Assembly (NCBI GenBank): GCA_039602395.1
Contig: JBCNJP010000012.1
Location: 30,118,454 to 30,182,453 of the forward strand
DNA length: 64,000 nt
Origin: Deinandra increscens subsp. villosa
Taxonomy: Eukaryota; Streptophyta; Magnoliopsida; Asterales; Asteraceae
Direction: 5' to 3'
The notes under the pieces were generated by a model. The model saw only the letters and a list, made by a program, of their open reading frames with translations, made no database searches and was not told the DNA's origin. This document shows, in pieces, positions 34,037 through 44,346 of this stretch; the stretch's first letter is position 1; each line of letters opens with the position of its first letter. The translations under genes and the position numbers were made by a program.

Positions 34037-37000
34037 TTAACATCTCTGGGTTGGTGATTTTCTTTCCCAAAAAACCTGTGGTTTTCTCGGTGGTGAATTT
34101 TTATTAGAATTTTGCACTTTTATTTCTTGAAATTGTTTGGAGTGTTTCTTGTACACTCCAGTAGGCTTAAAAGACATGTTCACAACTTTTGAAACATTCC
34201 ACCTGTTATCCTTCCTCCAACCATTTGATTTAGCTGAACCAACTGGATTTGGATGGATGGGTGATTTTGAAACAGATTTGAAAACAGGTTTTGGGGATTC
34301 AACAGATTTAGGTCTCCAAGCTGTTTTGACAGATTTGTGAGATGCTTTGTTTTCTTTAAAAATGATCTTTGGCCGTTGCTTAGGAGCCTTGGGTTTCTGC
34401 TGTACTTTGTGACTCTGAGGTGCTTGTTTCTGCACCTTGGGTTTTGATGGACCGGGCCTTGGAGTTGGGTCACTTTGTTTCTGGGTCCTTGGACTGGGTC
34501 TCTGATGAACCCTTTTGGGATAATAGGGTTCATAAGGCCGGTATAAACAGTTTCTTGCCACGTGTCCTGGTCTACCACAGACATGGCAAGATTGTTTCTT
34601 TGGGTAAGCGGGAGCCGGTGGTTGGTTACGCCCAGTGGAAACCCAAGTTGGTTTTGAACAATTTTTGTGGATCCAATGGGTTTTACCGTGGGGCTTTGTG
34701 GTTAAAATGTACTCCCGCTGAACCGGCTTAAACTGGTCATATGCAGAATTGATCTCTGGGTACGGGACAAAATCATGAGGTCTAAGGTCCCGCACTTTCT
34801 GCACAATTTGGTCATGACAGTCATTCTTATTTTCTGTAGGTTTCCCACCCAACACCCCACCATTTGTGAGTTTGGGACCAGCAACCTGTGGTCCCTTATC
34901 CCTTCTTAAAATTTTAACAGTTTTTAAGGGTTTCACAGGTTTAGCACCACATTTCCCAAAGTTAAACACACTACAAGTAACAGATTCATCAAACACAGTT
35001 GACTTGGGAAATGTTGACTCAGACTCAAAATTTTTTGAAGCAAAATTATCAGTTTTAAAAACTTGAAACTTTTGACTCTCAAAGCAAACACTTTTTCCCT
35101 TTGAACCTGCTTCTTCATTTACTTTATCTGCACAAGAAGTAGAAGTGTTAGTAATGTTAGAAACAGGAGCAGAAATTTTAATGGGACAAGCTGCTAATTT
35201 CTTTTCAATCTCAGCTTTAGCATCCAAGTTGGTCTTGGAACACTCATAATCTGAGATCATTTCATGCATCAGGGGCATCGGTACTGTATGAGTGGATTTT
35301 TCATCTTTTATTTCAGTACCGAGTCCCAAACCAGAGTTGGCTTTTACATGACGCATACGAGCGTCTGTGTTGTAGAAAAGTGAGCTAGCCTTCATCATTT
35401 CTGATACAATCTTATCATTTCGCTCAACTTTGGTTTGCGATGTTTCTAATTGCCCTTTAAGTTGTTCAAGTTCAGTTTTCAATGTGGCAATTTCTTCATT
35501 AGCAACTCTCAGATATGTGTTTTTGTTACTCAAGTCCCTTTGAAGATTTTTTATGTCAATTTTAGCAGCTTCGAGTTTCTCACTTAAGTTTTTACTTCTA
35601 CCTTTGTATTCCCTCAATTCTTTATCAACAAATTCACGATTTAAGGTTTCATTGAAAAACTTAGTTTGCCATTCTTTAGATTCATTTAAAATAGATTGAC
35701 ATTTAGGGTTAAGACATACCTCAGAGCTGCTTGCGGAGGATCCTGGAGTTATGTTTGCCATGAACGCGTGATAGAATTCCTCAGATGCTTCTTTCTGTGC
35801 TTCCTCTTCAGCTAACAAGGCCACATGGTCAAGTGTAAGACTGAGGTCCTCCACCTGAGGTGTCCAGTCATATCCTGGTGTATGTTGAACCACCAGTGCC
35901 TTATCATTCTTTCTTGCCTCCGTCTTCACGTTCTCACTCATGTTATCAGCCTTGCCTTCTCTATCCACTTTTGGTTTGGTGCACTCTCTGGCATAGTGCC
36001 CATACTCATTACAGTTGTAACACCTCAGATTTGCCTTATTAAAACTCAACTTTATCCCCTTTCCGCCATTCCAGTCCTTCTGTCCCTTCTTTGCCATGTA
36101 CTGCCTAGCTCGTAGGGCAGACATTCCCATCTGATAAGATATATCCATGCGCTCTAAATCATCGGGGTTCACTTGATTCACATCATCTGGTGACAGATCC
36201 GTGGGAAGAAGGGAACCTGCAACTAGTGCCTGATAGCAACTCATAATTCCCACCCCAAGGGCAAAGTTGGGATCTTTAGTCAAGGTATTTACATCCAGAG
36301 AAACACTGTTTGATTTTCCAGATGAACTTGACCCAGTGGCTTGTGCAATGAATCCCATTGGGGTTGATGGTGGATCAACTGGAGCGACAGCTGGCTGTGA
36401 AATGAATGCTTGGTTTAGCTGATTCACTAAAGCTCCATTGCCAGTTTTTCTTGCCCTCTTCTGTTTCTTCTCCTCGTAGGCCCTGATGGTGGACATGAGC
36501 TCATTTAGGGACGAAGTGGACATTTCCACAGTCTTCTCGATCAGTTCAATGGTGCTGTCCCAATTAGGTGGAAGAGAGTTAACCAGCTTTCTGTTGACCT
36601 CTACTTGAGTGTATGTCACTCCAGCATCTTTCATCCCAGTGACTATCTTGATGAAACGTTGAAGCAGAGACTCAATGTTTTCACCAGGGATAAAGTTAAA
36701 CTCATTGAACATTTCCCTCAGATTCTCTTTGCGGGATTCTTTCATATCATCATTTCCCTCATAGGCTGCTATAAGGGCATCCCACAGAGTCTTAGCTGAG
36801 GTATATTCTTCGAAAGCTTCAGCAACTTCAGGGGATAAAGCCATGGTCAGGGCAGCCAGTGCCTTTCTATCTCGTTCAACTCTGTCCCAGTCACCATCAA
36901 TCCAATCCTTCTTGGCCTTAGGAACAGGTGGTTGACCCTGTTCTCCTGGAGTAGATGGAAAAGTCTCCCACTTCGATCGATCGCATGATCTTAGCATCAT

Positions 37001-37142
37001 TGTAATTGACGTAGTTGACGAACCTATACTTCCAGCTCATGAAATCCTTGCCAGACATCAGTCGTGGCGGTCTGGCAGATGTTCCGATTTTAGAGTCCAT
37101 TTCCAGAGTCACACTTGACAGGTTCGACATGTCGTAGGCCAT
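34037..37142 (-). pseudogene. Extended copia-type Gag of element D (UBN2, coiled coil, two zinc knuckles)
   Basis: The likely start is 37140-37142 (MAYDMSNLSSVTLEMD), right after the leader hairpins; this frame leads to 36970. Then a one-base shift at the CGATCGATCG run (about 36973-36982) moves into the long frame (37000-34037, 987 codons). Residues counted from 37000: UBN2-type capsid 20-190 (LWDALIAAYEGND, LPPNWDSTIELIEK), MDISYQMGMSALRARQ near 290, CCHC CYNCNEYGHYAREC at 327-340, a coiled coil about 440-550, CCHC CHVCGRPGHVARNC at 805-818, then a lysine/proline/serine-rich basic tail. Apart from the one shift it is open throughout. No protease follows. Confidence 0.88.
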
Positions 37143-37149
37143 ATCTTCA

Positions 37150-37600
37150 GAATCGAAAAGGGTTTACTGCCGAAAAGGCTTGATCGAAAAGAGGTTCTCG
37201 GCTGAAGGTAGCTGATCGAAAAGTACTTTTCGATCGGAATAGATGAGGATCGAAAAGTGTGATGCGATCGAAAAGTGTAGGCTGGATCGAAAAGTATCGA
37301 AGGGGACTTTTCGATCAAGGAGGACAATGGATCGAAAAGTCACAGGGGACTTTTCGATCAAAGGAGGCTGATCGAGAAGTCTCAAGGGGACTTCTCGATT
37401 GAAAGGGTTGGATCGAAAAGTCTTAGAGGGACTTTTCGATTGGTGTAACTGATCGAGAAGTCACAAAAGGGGACTTCTCGATTGGGCAGGCTGGTCGAAA
37501 AGTCACTTAGGGGACTTTTCGAGTGAGACGAACGGATCGAAAAGGGACTTTTCGATCAGACAGACCGATCGAAAAGCAGAAAACAGGGTCGAAAAGTGTT
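37150..37600 (-). repeat. Hairpin array in the leader of element D
   Basis: About eight inverted-repeat pairs use the arm GATCGAAAAGT with ACTTTTCGATC. Arms: 37214-37224/37225-37235 (no loop); 37285-37295/37306-37316; 37330-37340/37349-37359; 37370-37380/37390-37399; 37411-37421/37431-37440; 37451-37461/37473-37482; 37495-37503/37514-37522; 37535-37544/37548-37557. Unpaired single arms flank the group. Loops often contain AGGGG or GGGG. Pairs four and six use GAGAAGT with ACTTCTC, so both arms changed together. It lies between the primer-binding site and gag, where packaging or dimerisation signals of retroelements usually sit. Confidence 0.93.
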
Positions 37601-37764
37601 AGAAAACACAATCACAGCTTCCGAAACTTCTGACTTGAGTTACAACCTGCACAAAAACACCTCCGAATGTGCTAACAGCTGAAAATCACCAGAAAACCCA
37701 AATCGTTAGTACTCAAAATCTTGAATCCGATATCGCGAGAGCCTCGAAATTTGCGTTTCTTGGC
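37601..37764 (-). other. Leader of element D between primer-binding site and hairpin array
   Basis: About 165 bases without obvious structure or ORF on the element strand. Confidence 0.55.
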
Positions 37765-37776
37765 TCTGATACCAAT
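37765..37776 (-). other. Primer-binding site of element D (initiator tRNA-Met)
   Basis: Minus-strand TGGTATCAGAGC lies at 37763-37774, two bases from the LTR start, a perfect tRNA-iMet complement. The interval given is approximate by two bases. Confidence 0.9.
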
Positions 37777-38304
37777 TGTAAGGATCGAAATAACCCGAAC
37801 ACGATATCACAACCTCTAGAGAATGTGCGGAATCCAAACACTAGAGTGATTCAAGAAGAAATGAGAACTATATTGAAAAGCAATAACAATAAACGTAAAA
37901 AGCACAAACCGATTGAGAAGAAACACTTTACTATTGATCTTGCTTGCCACACACTTATCGAAATTCTCAAAGAGAATTTTGAGATCACAAAATCGCCAAA
38001 CACCTTTAGAATCACCAACCCTAATTACAAGATTAACCTATCTATATATAGGGGGAGATTAGCTTGGAAAACAAGCTAATCTATCTTTGGTAACCCTAAT
38101 TACCAACTAATTCCCGTTTTTGACCATATAGGCCCACTAAACTCCCTCTAAACATTGTTTAATTGAGCCCAAACACATCTAAATTGGCCCAGTGACCCAA
38201 TATAACCATAACCCAGCTAATCTCCACCTATTCTATCACATAGGTCTTCAAAATAGTCCGCCAAGTGATGATTTAATACACAAGCCACAAATTATTCCCT
38301 TACA
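37777..38304 (-). repeat. 5' LTR of element D
   Basis: Partner of 31139-31666. Minus-strand TATATATA at 38043-38050 is the likely TATA box. The inverted repeat AAATTCTC/GAGAATTT (37961-37979) has loop AAA, the reverse complement of the loop in the other LTR. Confidence 0.97.
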
Positions 38305-38463
38305 CATCCTGGTCTTGAGTAGGTGTACTAATTGTTCCTCTATTGGCCCTAGGATATTTGTTCCAATATAGACTTTCTTCCCTGGATTTGAGGGATCAAA
38401 CTCAACAGCTTTGACGTCTTACTCCCTTGCTTCCACGGCTTCCCGGGCCTTTTTCTTTAATTG
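38305..38463 (-). pseudogene. Pol linker of element F between protease and RT
   Basis: Minus-strand reading gives VEFDPSNPGKKVYIGTN and ending in LLKTRM at the edge of D, where it joins STFAW of the RT on the other side. The equivalent stretch in G reads VLVGAGIPVNVEQKLVRLL...STFAW. A stop lies near 38419. Confidence 0.75.
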
Positions 38464-38898
38464 TTATCCTTGTCTTTGTTTGGAGGATATTTTCATTGAT
38501 GTAGTGTAACATTCCTTGGCCTCTTGCTGGTCACTGTGGACTGTGATCACACCCCAGGGTGTTGGCAGCTTCACGCATTGATGGTACGTTGAGGGTACAA
38601 CCCTGTTGTCATGAATCCAGGGTCTACCCAGGATTACATTGTACCATGAAGGTGCGTCTATCACACAGAACCATTGAACTGAGTTGAGCCCTTCTACATA
38701 GATTGGAAGCTTGATTTCACCCAGGGTATTCTTTGTTTCACCACTGAAACCCACGAGTACCGTGGATTTTGAGATGATCTCTGAATGTGGAATCCCCATC
38801 TTCTGAAGAGCCTCCAATTGGATTATGTTTACTGAACTGCCTCCATCGATCAGGATCCTCTTCACAATGTTGATGGCGATGTGAAGTTTTATCACCAA
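38464..38898 (-). pseudogene. Retropepsin region of element F
   Basis: The aspartic protease core reads RILIDGGSSVNII near 38850. D-G-G instead of D-[ST]-G is a form I associate with Tat-lineage elements. It is followed by LVGFSGETKNTLGEI and VILGRPWIHDNRVVPSTYHQ. The frame is open for 144 codons and would cut the Gag-Pol precursor. The first codon assigned in this stretch is not a true start; it is part of a polyprotein. Confidence 0.85.
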
Positions 38899-39083
38899 CC
38901 CATCATGATGAGGGTCTATGATATCGCGTCTATTTTCTTCGCCGAACGTAATTTCCTTGACATCAGATTGAACCGAGCTCTTCCTGGGTCTTCCCTCTCT
39001 ATCTGACTTGGATTCCTTGGCATGTCTTTTCGCTGCAGAATAAGAGGTACCACAATTATCAGAACCACCAGAAATGAAGTGGA
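38899..39083 (-). other. Gag-protease linker of element F
   Basis: Degraded coding sequence between the last Gag frame and the protease; it still reads DPHHDGLVIKLHI at its left end. No separate gene. Confidence 0.5.
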
Positions 39084-40865
39084 TTACCTTAGCGTCTGGG
39101 GTGGTGAGGATGCTCTCTCAAGATGGCCATCGACGTGTCCAGAATCCTGGGACCTCGCACCATTGGCCCTGGATTTCGGGTTCTGCTTCCTGGATTTATC
39201 CTTCTTCTTTCCCAGGAGCTCCTTCAAGTAACCTTTGCTGACTAGATAGCTAATTTCTCTCCTCAGGGCCTTGCAATCCTCGGTCTGGTGACCAAAGTCT
39301 TCATGGTAGGCACACCATTTGGACTTGTCTTTCCAAGTAGAAGGTCTATCATTCTTCTTGGGCCACCTTGCTTTGTCTCCAAGATCCTGCATAGCAAACA
39401 CAACACCAAAAATATCAGTAGTAAAGCAATAATCGTTAAGGGAAGGATACTCTTCTTCCTCTTCATCCTGGTCCACACTGTTCACTCGATGTTCATCGGG
39501 TCTTGAGTATGGCTTAGATCGTTGTGACCTAGGATGTGAGGACTCTGATTTCCTGTTGGAGCTGTTAAACCCCGGGGAGGATTCACCCTTCCCTAGGATT
39601 TGCATGTCCTCCTCTAGCCTGATGAAGCGTAGAGCCCTATGACGAACTTCGTCCATCTCATTGCACGGGTTCATGACCAGGTCTTCATAGAATGGTGAGT
39701 CTTTGCTAAGTCCCATCTTGAAAGCCTGGACTGCAGTCGCCATGTCCATGTTTGGGATTTCCAAGGCTTCTCTGCTAAACCTGTTGACGTAATTCCTTAG
39801 GGTTTCACCTGCATTCTGGGTTACCTTATACAAATCACTTGTTAGTTTTTTAAAGCTACGGCTGCAAGAGAACTGGTTGTTACATAAATTAATTAAGTGT
39901 GAAAATGAAGTAATAGAGTAAGGAGGAACATTCAGTAGCCATTTTAAGGCTGCCCCTGTTAGGGTAGACCCGAATCCTTTACATAATCATGCCTCCTTAA
40001 TTTCAGGGGGGCATGTAGATAACCTACATTCTTTCACGGTACTGCGCCACATGCTCTTCAGGGTCTGTCGTGCCGTTATAAGGTTACATGCTAGGTGTTT
40101 GAAACCTTTTGGGTATCTCCACATCACAGATTGGTGGAGCAAACCTGGACAATCTATGACTCGCTGGTCCAACTTTAGGGATAGGTTGCACACTCCTGGG
40201 ACACTCGAGATCATCTGCTTGAGTTTTTGGATCTCTCATTCCATTGATGGGCTTATCCCTGGGTCCTGCACTGGATTGTTAGTATTAGCATAATGGACGA
40301 AAGTTTGAGGAGTGTTACCGACATCCCGAGTCGTATTTGTCCCAGGATTAACGAATGGTTCCCTGATGGTGGACATCCTGGGTAAATCAGCTTGGGTCAT
40401 CTGAGCAGCATAGGATGTTGATCTCCTGTCCAGTGGAGTGACACCTTCATGTACCCTGGAATTGCTTCCAGGGGTGCTGAAATTCAGAATTCTGGGATCG
40501 AGTGGAGAAGGCTGAACCGACGTAGCCCTGGGTAACTCTGATCTTATGCTCATCAATTGGGTCATGAATTCCTGGTTCACCTTTTGTTGGAGTTACATGT
40601 GGCGCTCCATCTTACCGAATGTGGCTAGGATATCAATATTAGATATCAAGACAGGGTCATCTGTGATGTTTTCAGTCTCGATCACTTCATGGTTGACTGT
40701 TGGTCCGTCGCTGTGTGTAGCTGAAGTTGAGGTGTTAAACCTTGGAGCTGGTGAGGTGACTCCACTTGTCGAAGTACTGATCCTTGGACCCGGTGGGGTG
40801 ACTCCAGTTGTTGAAGTAGTCACAGCAGAAACCGAAACATTTGAGGTATTCATTTGTGTCCACAT
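39084..40865 (-). pseudogene. Gag of element F
   Basis: The likely start is MWTQMNTSNVSVSA at 40865 (or the second Met at 40853). The N-terminal part (to 40236) is low-complexity, rich in Thr, Ser and Pro. Around 40214-39987 the frame is shifted but neighbouring frames read like the capsid of G. The capsid C-terminal part is open in 39833-39084: LRNYVNRFSREALEIPNMD, AFKMGLSKDSPFYEDL, ALRFIRLEEDMQ. A zinc-knuckle-like CAYHEDFGHQTEDC near 39310 has the spacing CX2HX4HX4C. The tail is basic. Confidence 0.82.
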
Positions 40866-40939
40866 GTTTTGATAGATTTTGGTAAAAATCAAGTTTAGGA
40901 CGAACCTGAGAAGAGTTTGACAAAAAATTGACACCAATT

Positions 40940-40958
40940 GCCCCACGGTGGGCGCCAA
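40940..40958 (-). other. Primer-binding region of element F (TGGCGCC type)
   Basis: Minus-strand TGGCGCCCACCGTGGGGCA starts two bases after the LTR end. It differs from the tRNA-iMet type of A-D. I cannot name the tRNA with confidence. Confidence 0.65.
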
Positions 40959-40960
40959 AT

Positions 40961-41865
40961 TGTTTTGGCTAAAAATTACTTAAACTGATTTAGCAAGATT
41001 TAAACCAAATAAGATTGTGAGCTTTGGTGCCTAGGATTAAGATATGAAAACTGTTTGCAAAAATACTGGGACAACAGTTGAATTCCAGGGACAAAAGTCT
41101 AAATCCTGAGTGAAAATGTAAGTTTAATTACGAAATTGATTAAGAGACTTAGTGACACAAATGAAGCCTTGGATGCAAGTAAGAACACCGAGAATTTTAC
41201 TAGGGAAAAGCCCTTAGCCCTTAGATGTCTCTAAGGCGCCGCCGGCATAAAAACCCCGGGTAGCGATAACACACGCTACCAATTTATTGATCACGTAAAT
41301 GTTTGAGTACAGTGAGTAAACAGAGAATTGAATACGAGAATACAATGTGTAAAGATCGAGTGAGCTGAATAATAAGTCTAAATGTCCTATTTATACTCCT
41401 AGCTCTTCAATAACTTGTCCGATATTCCAGGGATCTTCTCTTCGACGTCTCTTTCAGTTGGTTGACCAAGTTTTTAGCTACCTTCCTTTGACCACGTGCG
41501 AAATAAGTCTCCAGCTCATTCCATTCGACCGTTGGTAGACTTCGTCAACCTGTCCATGATAGGCACAAAATGTATTAGTAACAATATCCTAGCATGCAGG
41601 GTCATTTCCGCATGCTGGGTCATTCGTACAATAACAGTGACCCTGGATTATACTCATCCTGGGCCATAATAATGTATGAAAAAAATAAAATAAATGTAAA
41701 CTTCCCTGGATCTTGACGACATCCTGGGACATTTCCTCAGTTCTGATACATTCAGGGTTATTCAGCGTTACCTGTTAAATTTTGGGTCATACAATTCCTA
41801 GGTCAATCCTGCCTTAAGCCTATACCTATACCCTAGATTACCAGCCGAAAATTCAGGGTATAACA
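40961..41865 (-). repeat. 5' LTR of element F
   Basis: 905 bp from TGTTTTGG (next to the primer-binding region) to TATAACA; on the element strand it starts TGTTATACCC and ends CCAAAACA. Minus-strand TATAAATA at 41388-41395. Its partner LTR is outside the window. The LTR of H (58768-59350) starts with a similar TGTTTTGG...AAAAA stretch in the same orientation. Confidence 0.82.
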
Positions 41866-43672
41866 ATCACTAGAAGAAAGTGAATGATCAGCCGAAGAGA
41901 ACGGACTATCCTGTCTTCACGGGATCCCAGGTTCAATCTGTTGATCCTGTTATTACTAACAATGACTTGTTTTCCTTGATTAAATAGATGAAAAATCAGA
42001 TGGATCAGCAAGAAAAGACCAATCAAACGGTGATGAAGTAAATTGAGGAGCTTAAGAAGTCTAAGAAACATGTGGAGGAGCAAAGTCCTCTATTTCCCAG
42101 GAACCTTGACTTCAATGCCTCAGGATCCTTAGATCCGGCTCGCTACAATTAGAAATCGGCACCAGGATTCGCCACAGCCCCAACAAAGACTCCCCAGACC
42201 ACTGGATATGCAGGGAGTAATGTTGGATTCTCAGGAGCCGTCCCGCCAGAATCCTCACAGCCGCGCTCCAGGGATCCTTGGACTCCACTATCGTTCGGAT
42301 CCTTCGCTACACCATCTCAAGGATATCCTTTTTATACCGGGAATCCAAGCCAGAACTCCCAAGGATATCAACATTCTAACCCTTCTGTTTCTGCAGGGGT
42401 CCTCAGGACCAGCTCCTCAGATGTGCATGTTGGTGACTTCATCCCCATGCAAGCAGCAGCCAATACGGAGCCGAGCATCCTAACAAGCTATGGATATAAT
42501 CCCAGGATCCCAGTCCAGAATCCTGGCCCAGGTAATGTGTCCAATTCAATTCTTGTCGTTTCTAACCAGGGTGCTCCTTATGATGCAGGCAGTCATCCAA
42601 GTATCGCTAGGGAGCTCCAGAAGTTGAAAGAGATGATATCGAATGTTCCAGGGATCCTGAAACCTATTCCTGAGGTTCCTTTGGAAAGACACAAGATCTC
42701 CAGATTTACTTGGCCGTTTCTCAAGTGGAGATCCCGAAACGTTTTCAAACTCCAAGCATGAAGCTTTACGATGGAACTACGGATCCTGAAGAACACGTGG
42801 CACATTACCGGGAGCGTATGGAGATCAACCCCATTCCGATAGAAATCAAAGAAGCCTGTCTGTGCAAAGGCTTTGGTTCAACCTTAATAGGACCAGCCAT
42901 GAAATGGCTACTAAGCATCCCTCCTAACACTATTATGTCATTTTCTCATTTAGTTAACCTGTTTAACAATCAGTTTTCTTGCAGCAGAACCTTTGAGAAG
43001 CTCACAGGTGATCTGTACCGAATAGTTCAGAAGCCAGATGAGCCGCTCAGAGAATATATTACTAGATTCGGACGAGAATCCCTCGAGATCCCTAATCTGG
43101 ATATGGCGGCAGCCGTCGAAGCCTTTAAGATGGGGCTCTCTAAAGATTCACGTTTTTATGATGATCTTGTCATGACTCCTTGCAGGAATATCGACGAAGT
43201 ACGCAGTAGATCCTTAAGGTTTATTCGTTTGGAAGATGACAAAAATATCCACCAAAGATTGGATGTTCCTAAATATGATCCTAACAGCAAGAAGGCGGAA
43301 TCCCCCGGGAAGCCGTATAGATCCCGTCCATACTCCAAACCAGATAATCTACAAAGTCAATGTTGTAGAGCAGGATGACGATGATGAGGAGTATCCTAAG
43401 GTATCTGAGTATTGTTTTTCTGTTGATATTGGTTGCCTAATGTGTGCAATGCAGGATCTTGGTGAAAAGGCAAGATGGCCTAGAAAAAATGATAAGCAGG
43501 GATCCTGGAAAGACAAAACCAAGTGGTGCGCCTTCCATGAAGATTTTGGCCACCTAACAGATGAATGCATAGCATTTCGGAAGGAAATTAGTTATATACT
43601 CAGTAAGGGGCATCTTAAAGAGTTGATAGGTAGAAAAAAGATCAAGACTCAGGAAGCCGACAAGGTTCCTTA
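41866..43672 (+). pseudogene. Gag of element G (5' end missing)
   Basis: It begins in a disrupted, stop-containing N-terminal part, with a proline/glutamine-rich stretch to about 42720. The capsid then reads PKRFQTPSMKLYDGTTDPEEHV, KGFGSTLIGPAMKWLL, FNNQFSCSRTFEKLTGDLYR and LEIPNLDMAAAVEAFKMGL (42735-43240). A shift near 43340 leads to the 43236-43673 frame with acidic VVEQDDDDEEYPKV and the knuckle-like CAFHEDFGHLTDEC (CX2HX4HX4C). It closely resembles the Gag of F but is more damaged. Confidence 0.85.
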
Positions 43673-44327
43673 GAGAGCCGCTTCTCCACCTCAGGATGCT
43701 CAAGTAATCAACTTCATCTCAGAAGTCTCAGACATATGCGGCACTTCGTATTCCTCAGCCAAGAAGCATGCTAAGGAATCTAAATCTGAATAGGGTGACA
43801 GACCCATCCGGACGTCCACCCTAACCCATGACAAGCTCATATCCTTTGATGAGAGCGACCGTTCACATGTTCAGGATCCTCATCATGATAGTCTTGTAGT
43901 CACTTTATATATTTCTAACCATTTTGTACACGGGATTCTGATTGATAATGAAAGCTCAGTAAACATAATCTGTCTTGATGTGCTCAAGAAGATTGGGATC
44001 CCAGAAACTGAGATAGTTTCAAGATCCTCAGTCCTAGTTGGCTTCAGCGGTGAAACTAAAAGCGTCGTTGGGGATACCAGGTTGCCGGTATACATAGAAG
44101 GGGTAAACTCTATGCAAAAGTTTTGTGTTATAGATCCTCTTTCTTGTTGCAATATAATTCTTGGCAGGCCGTGGATACATGAGATGAAAGCGGTCCCTTC
44201 AACCTATCATCAATGCATCAAGCTTCTTACACCTTGGGGAGTTGTGAGGATTGAAAGTGACCAACAGGAAGCCAAGAACTGTTACTCAACGTCAATGAAG
44301 AATACCACAAAGGTGATGAAGGGATAG
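43673..44327 (+). pseudogene. Protease region of element G
   Basis: Linker sequence to about 43880, then HDSLVVTLYISNHFVHGILI followed by DNESSVNIICLDVLKK, where F has DGGSSVNII: the two active-site glycines are replaced by Asn and Glu. Both changes are G-to-A transitions (GGT/GGA to AAT/GAA), which would inactivate the enzyme. The frame 43980-44327 continues with VLVGFSGETKSVVGD and ILGRPWIHEMKAVPSTYHQ to a TAG at 44325-44327. Confidence 0.8.
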
Positions 44328-44346
44328 CAATTACATAAAAGGGCAC

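Larger units (their letters stand above)
31139..38304 (-). mobile_element. Element D: young gag-only Ty1/copia-type LTR retrotransposon
   Basis: 528-bp LTRs at 31139-31666 and 37777-38304, with TG...CA ends, are bounded by the 5-bp duplication CATCC (31134-31138 and 38305-38309). The LTRs differ by five substitutions and one 3-base loop change, about 1%. Minus-strand order: LTR, perfect tRNA-iMet site, leader with a hairpin array (37150-37600), a Gag of about 1,030 residues (37142-34037), 2.4 kb without coding capacity, polypurine tract, LTR. No protease, integrase, RT or RNase H is visible. It resembles terminal-repeat elements with a Gag only (TR-GAG type) and must be mobilised by another element's enzymes. 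Confidence 0.95.
28923..41865 (-). mobile_element. Element F: Tat-lineage Ty3/gypsy retrotransposon, split by element D
   Basis: On the minus strand: 5' LTR (40961-41865), primer-binding region (40940-40958), gag (40865-39084), protease (38898-38464), then D, then RT, RNase H, archaeal-type RNase H and the start of integrase (31138-28923). The second RNase H places it in the Tat lineage (Ogre/Retand relatives). The integrase is cut near 28922, so the 3' half and 3' LTR are missing here. Removing D and one CATCC restores one continuous reading across the junction. Its right LTR edge lies in the gag region of G. Confidence 0.88.

Noticed and set aside
37150..37600. Regularly spaced repeats that could be mistaken for a CRISPR array
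   Set aside because: The repeats are inverted pairs with short G-rich loops inside a plant retrotransposon leader; no spacers of constant length and no cas genes.
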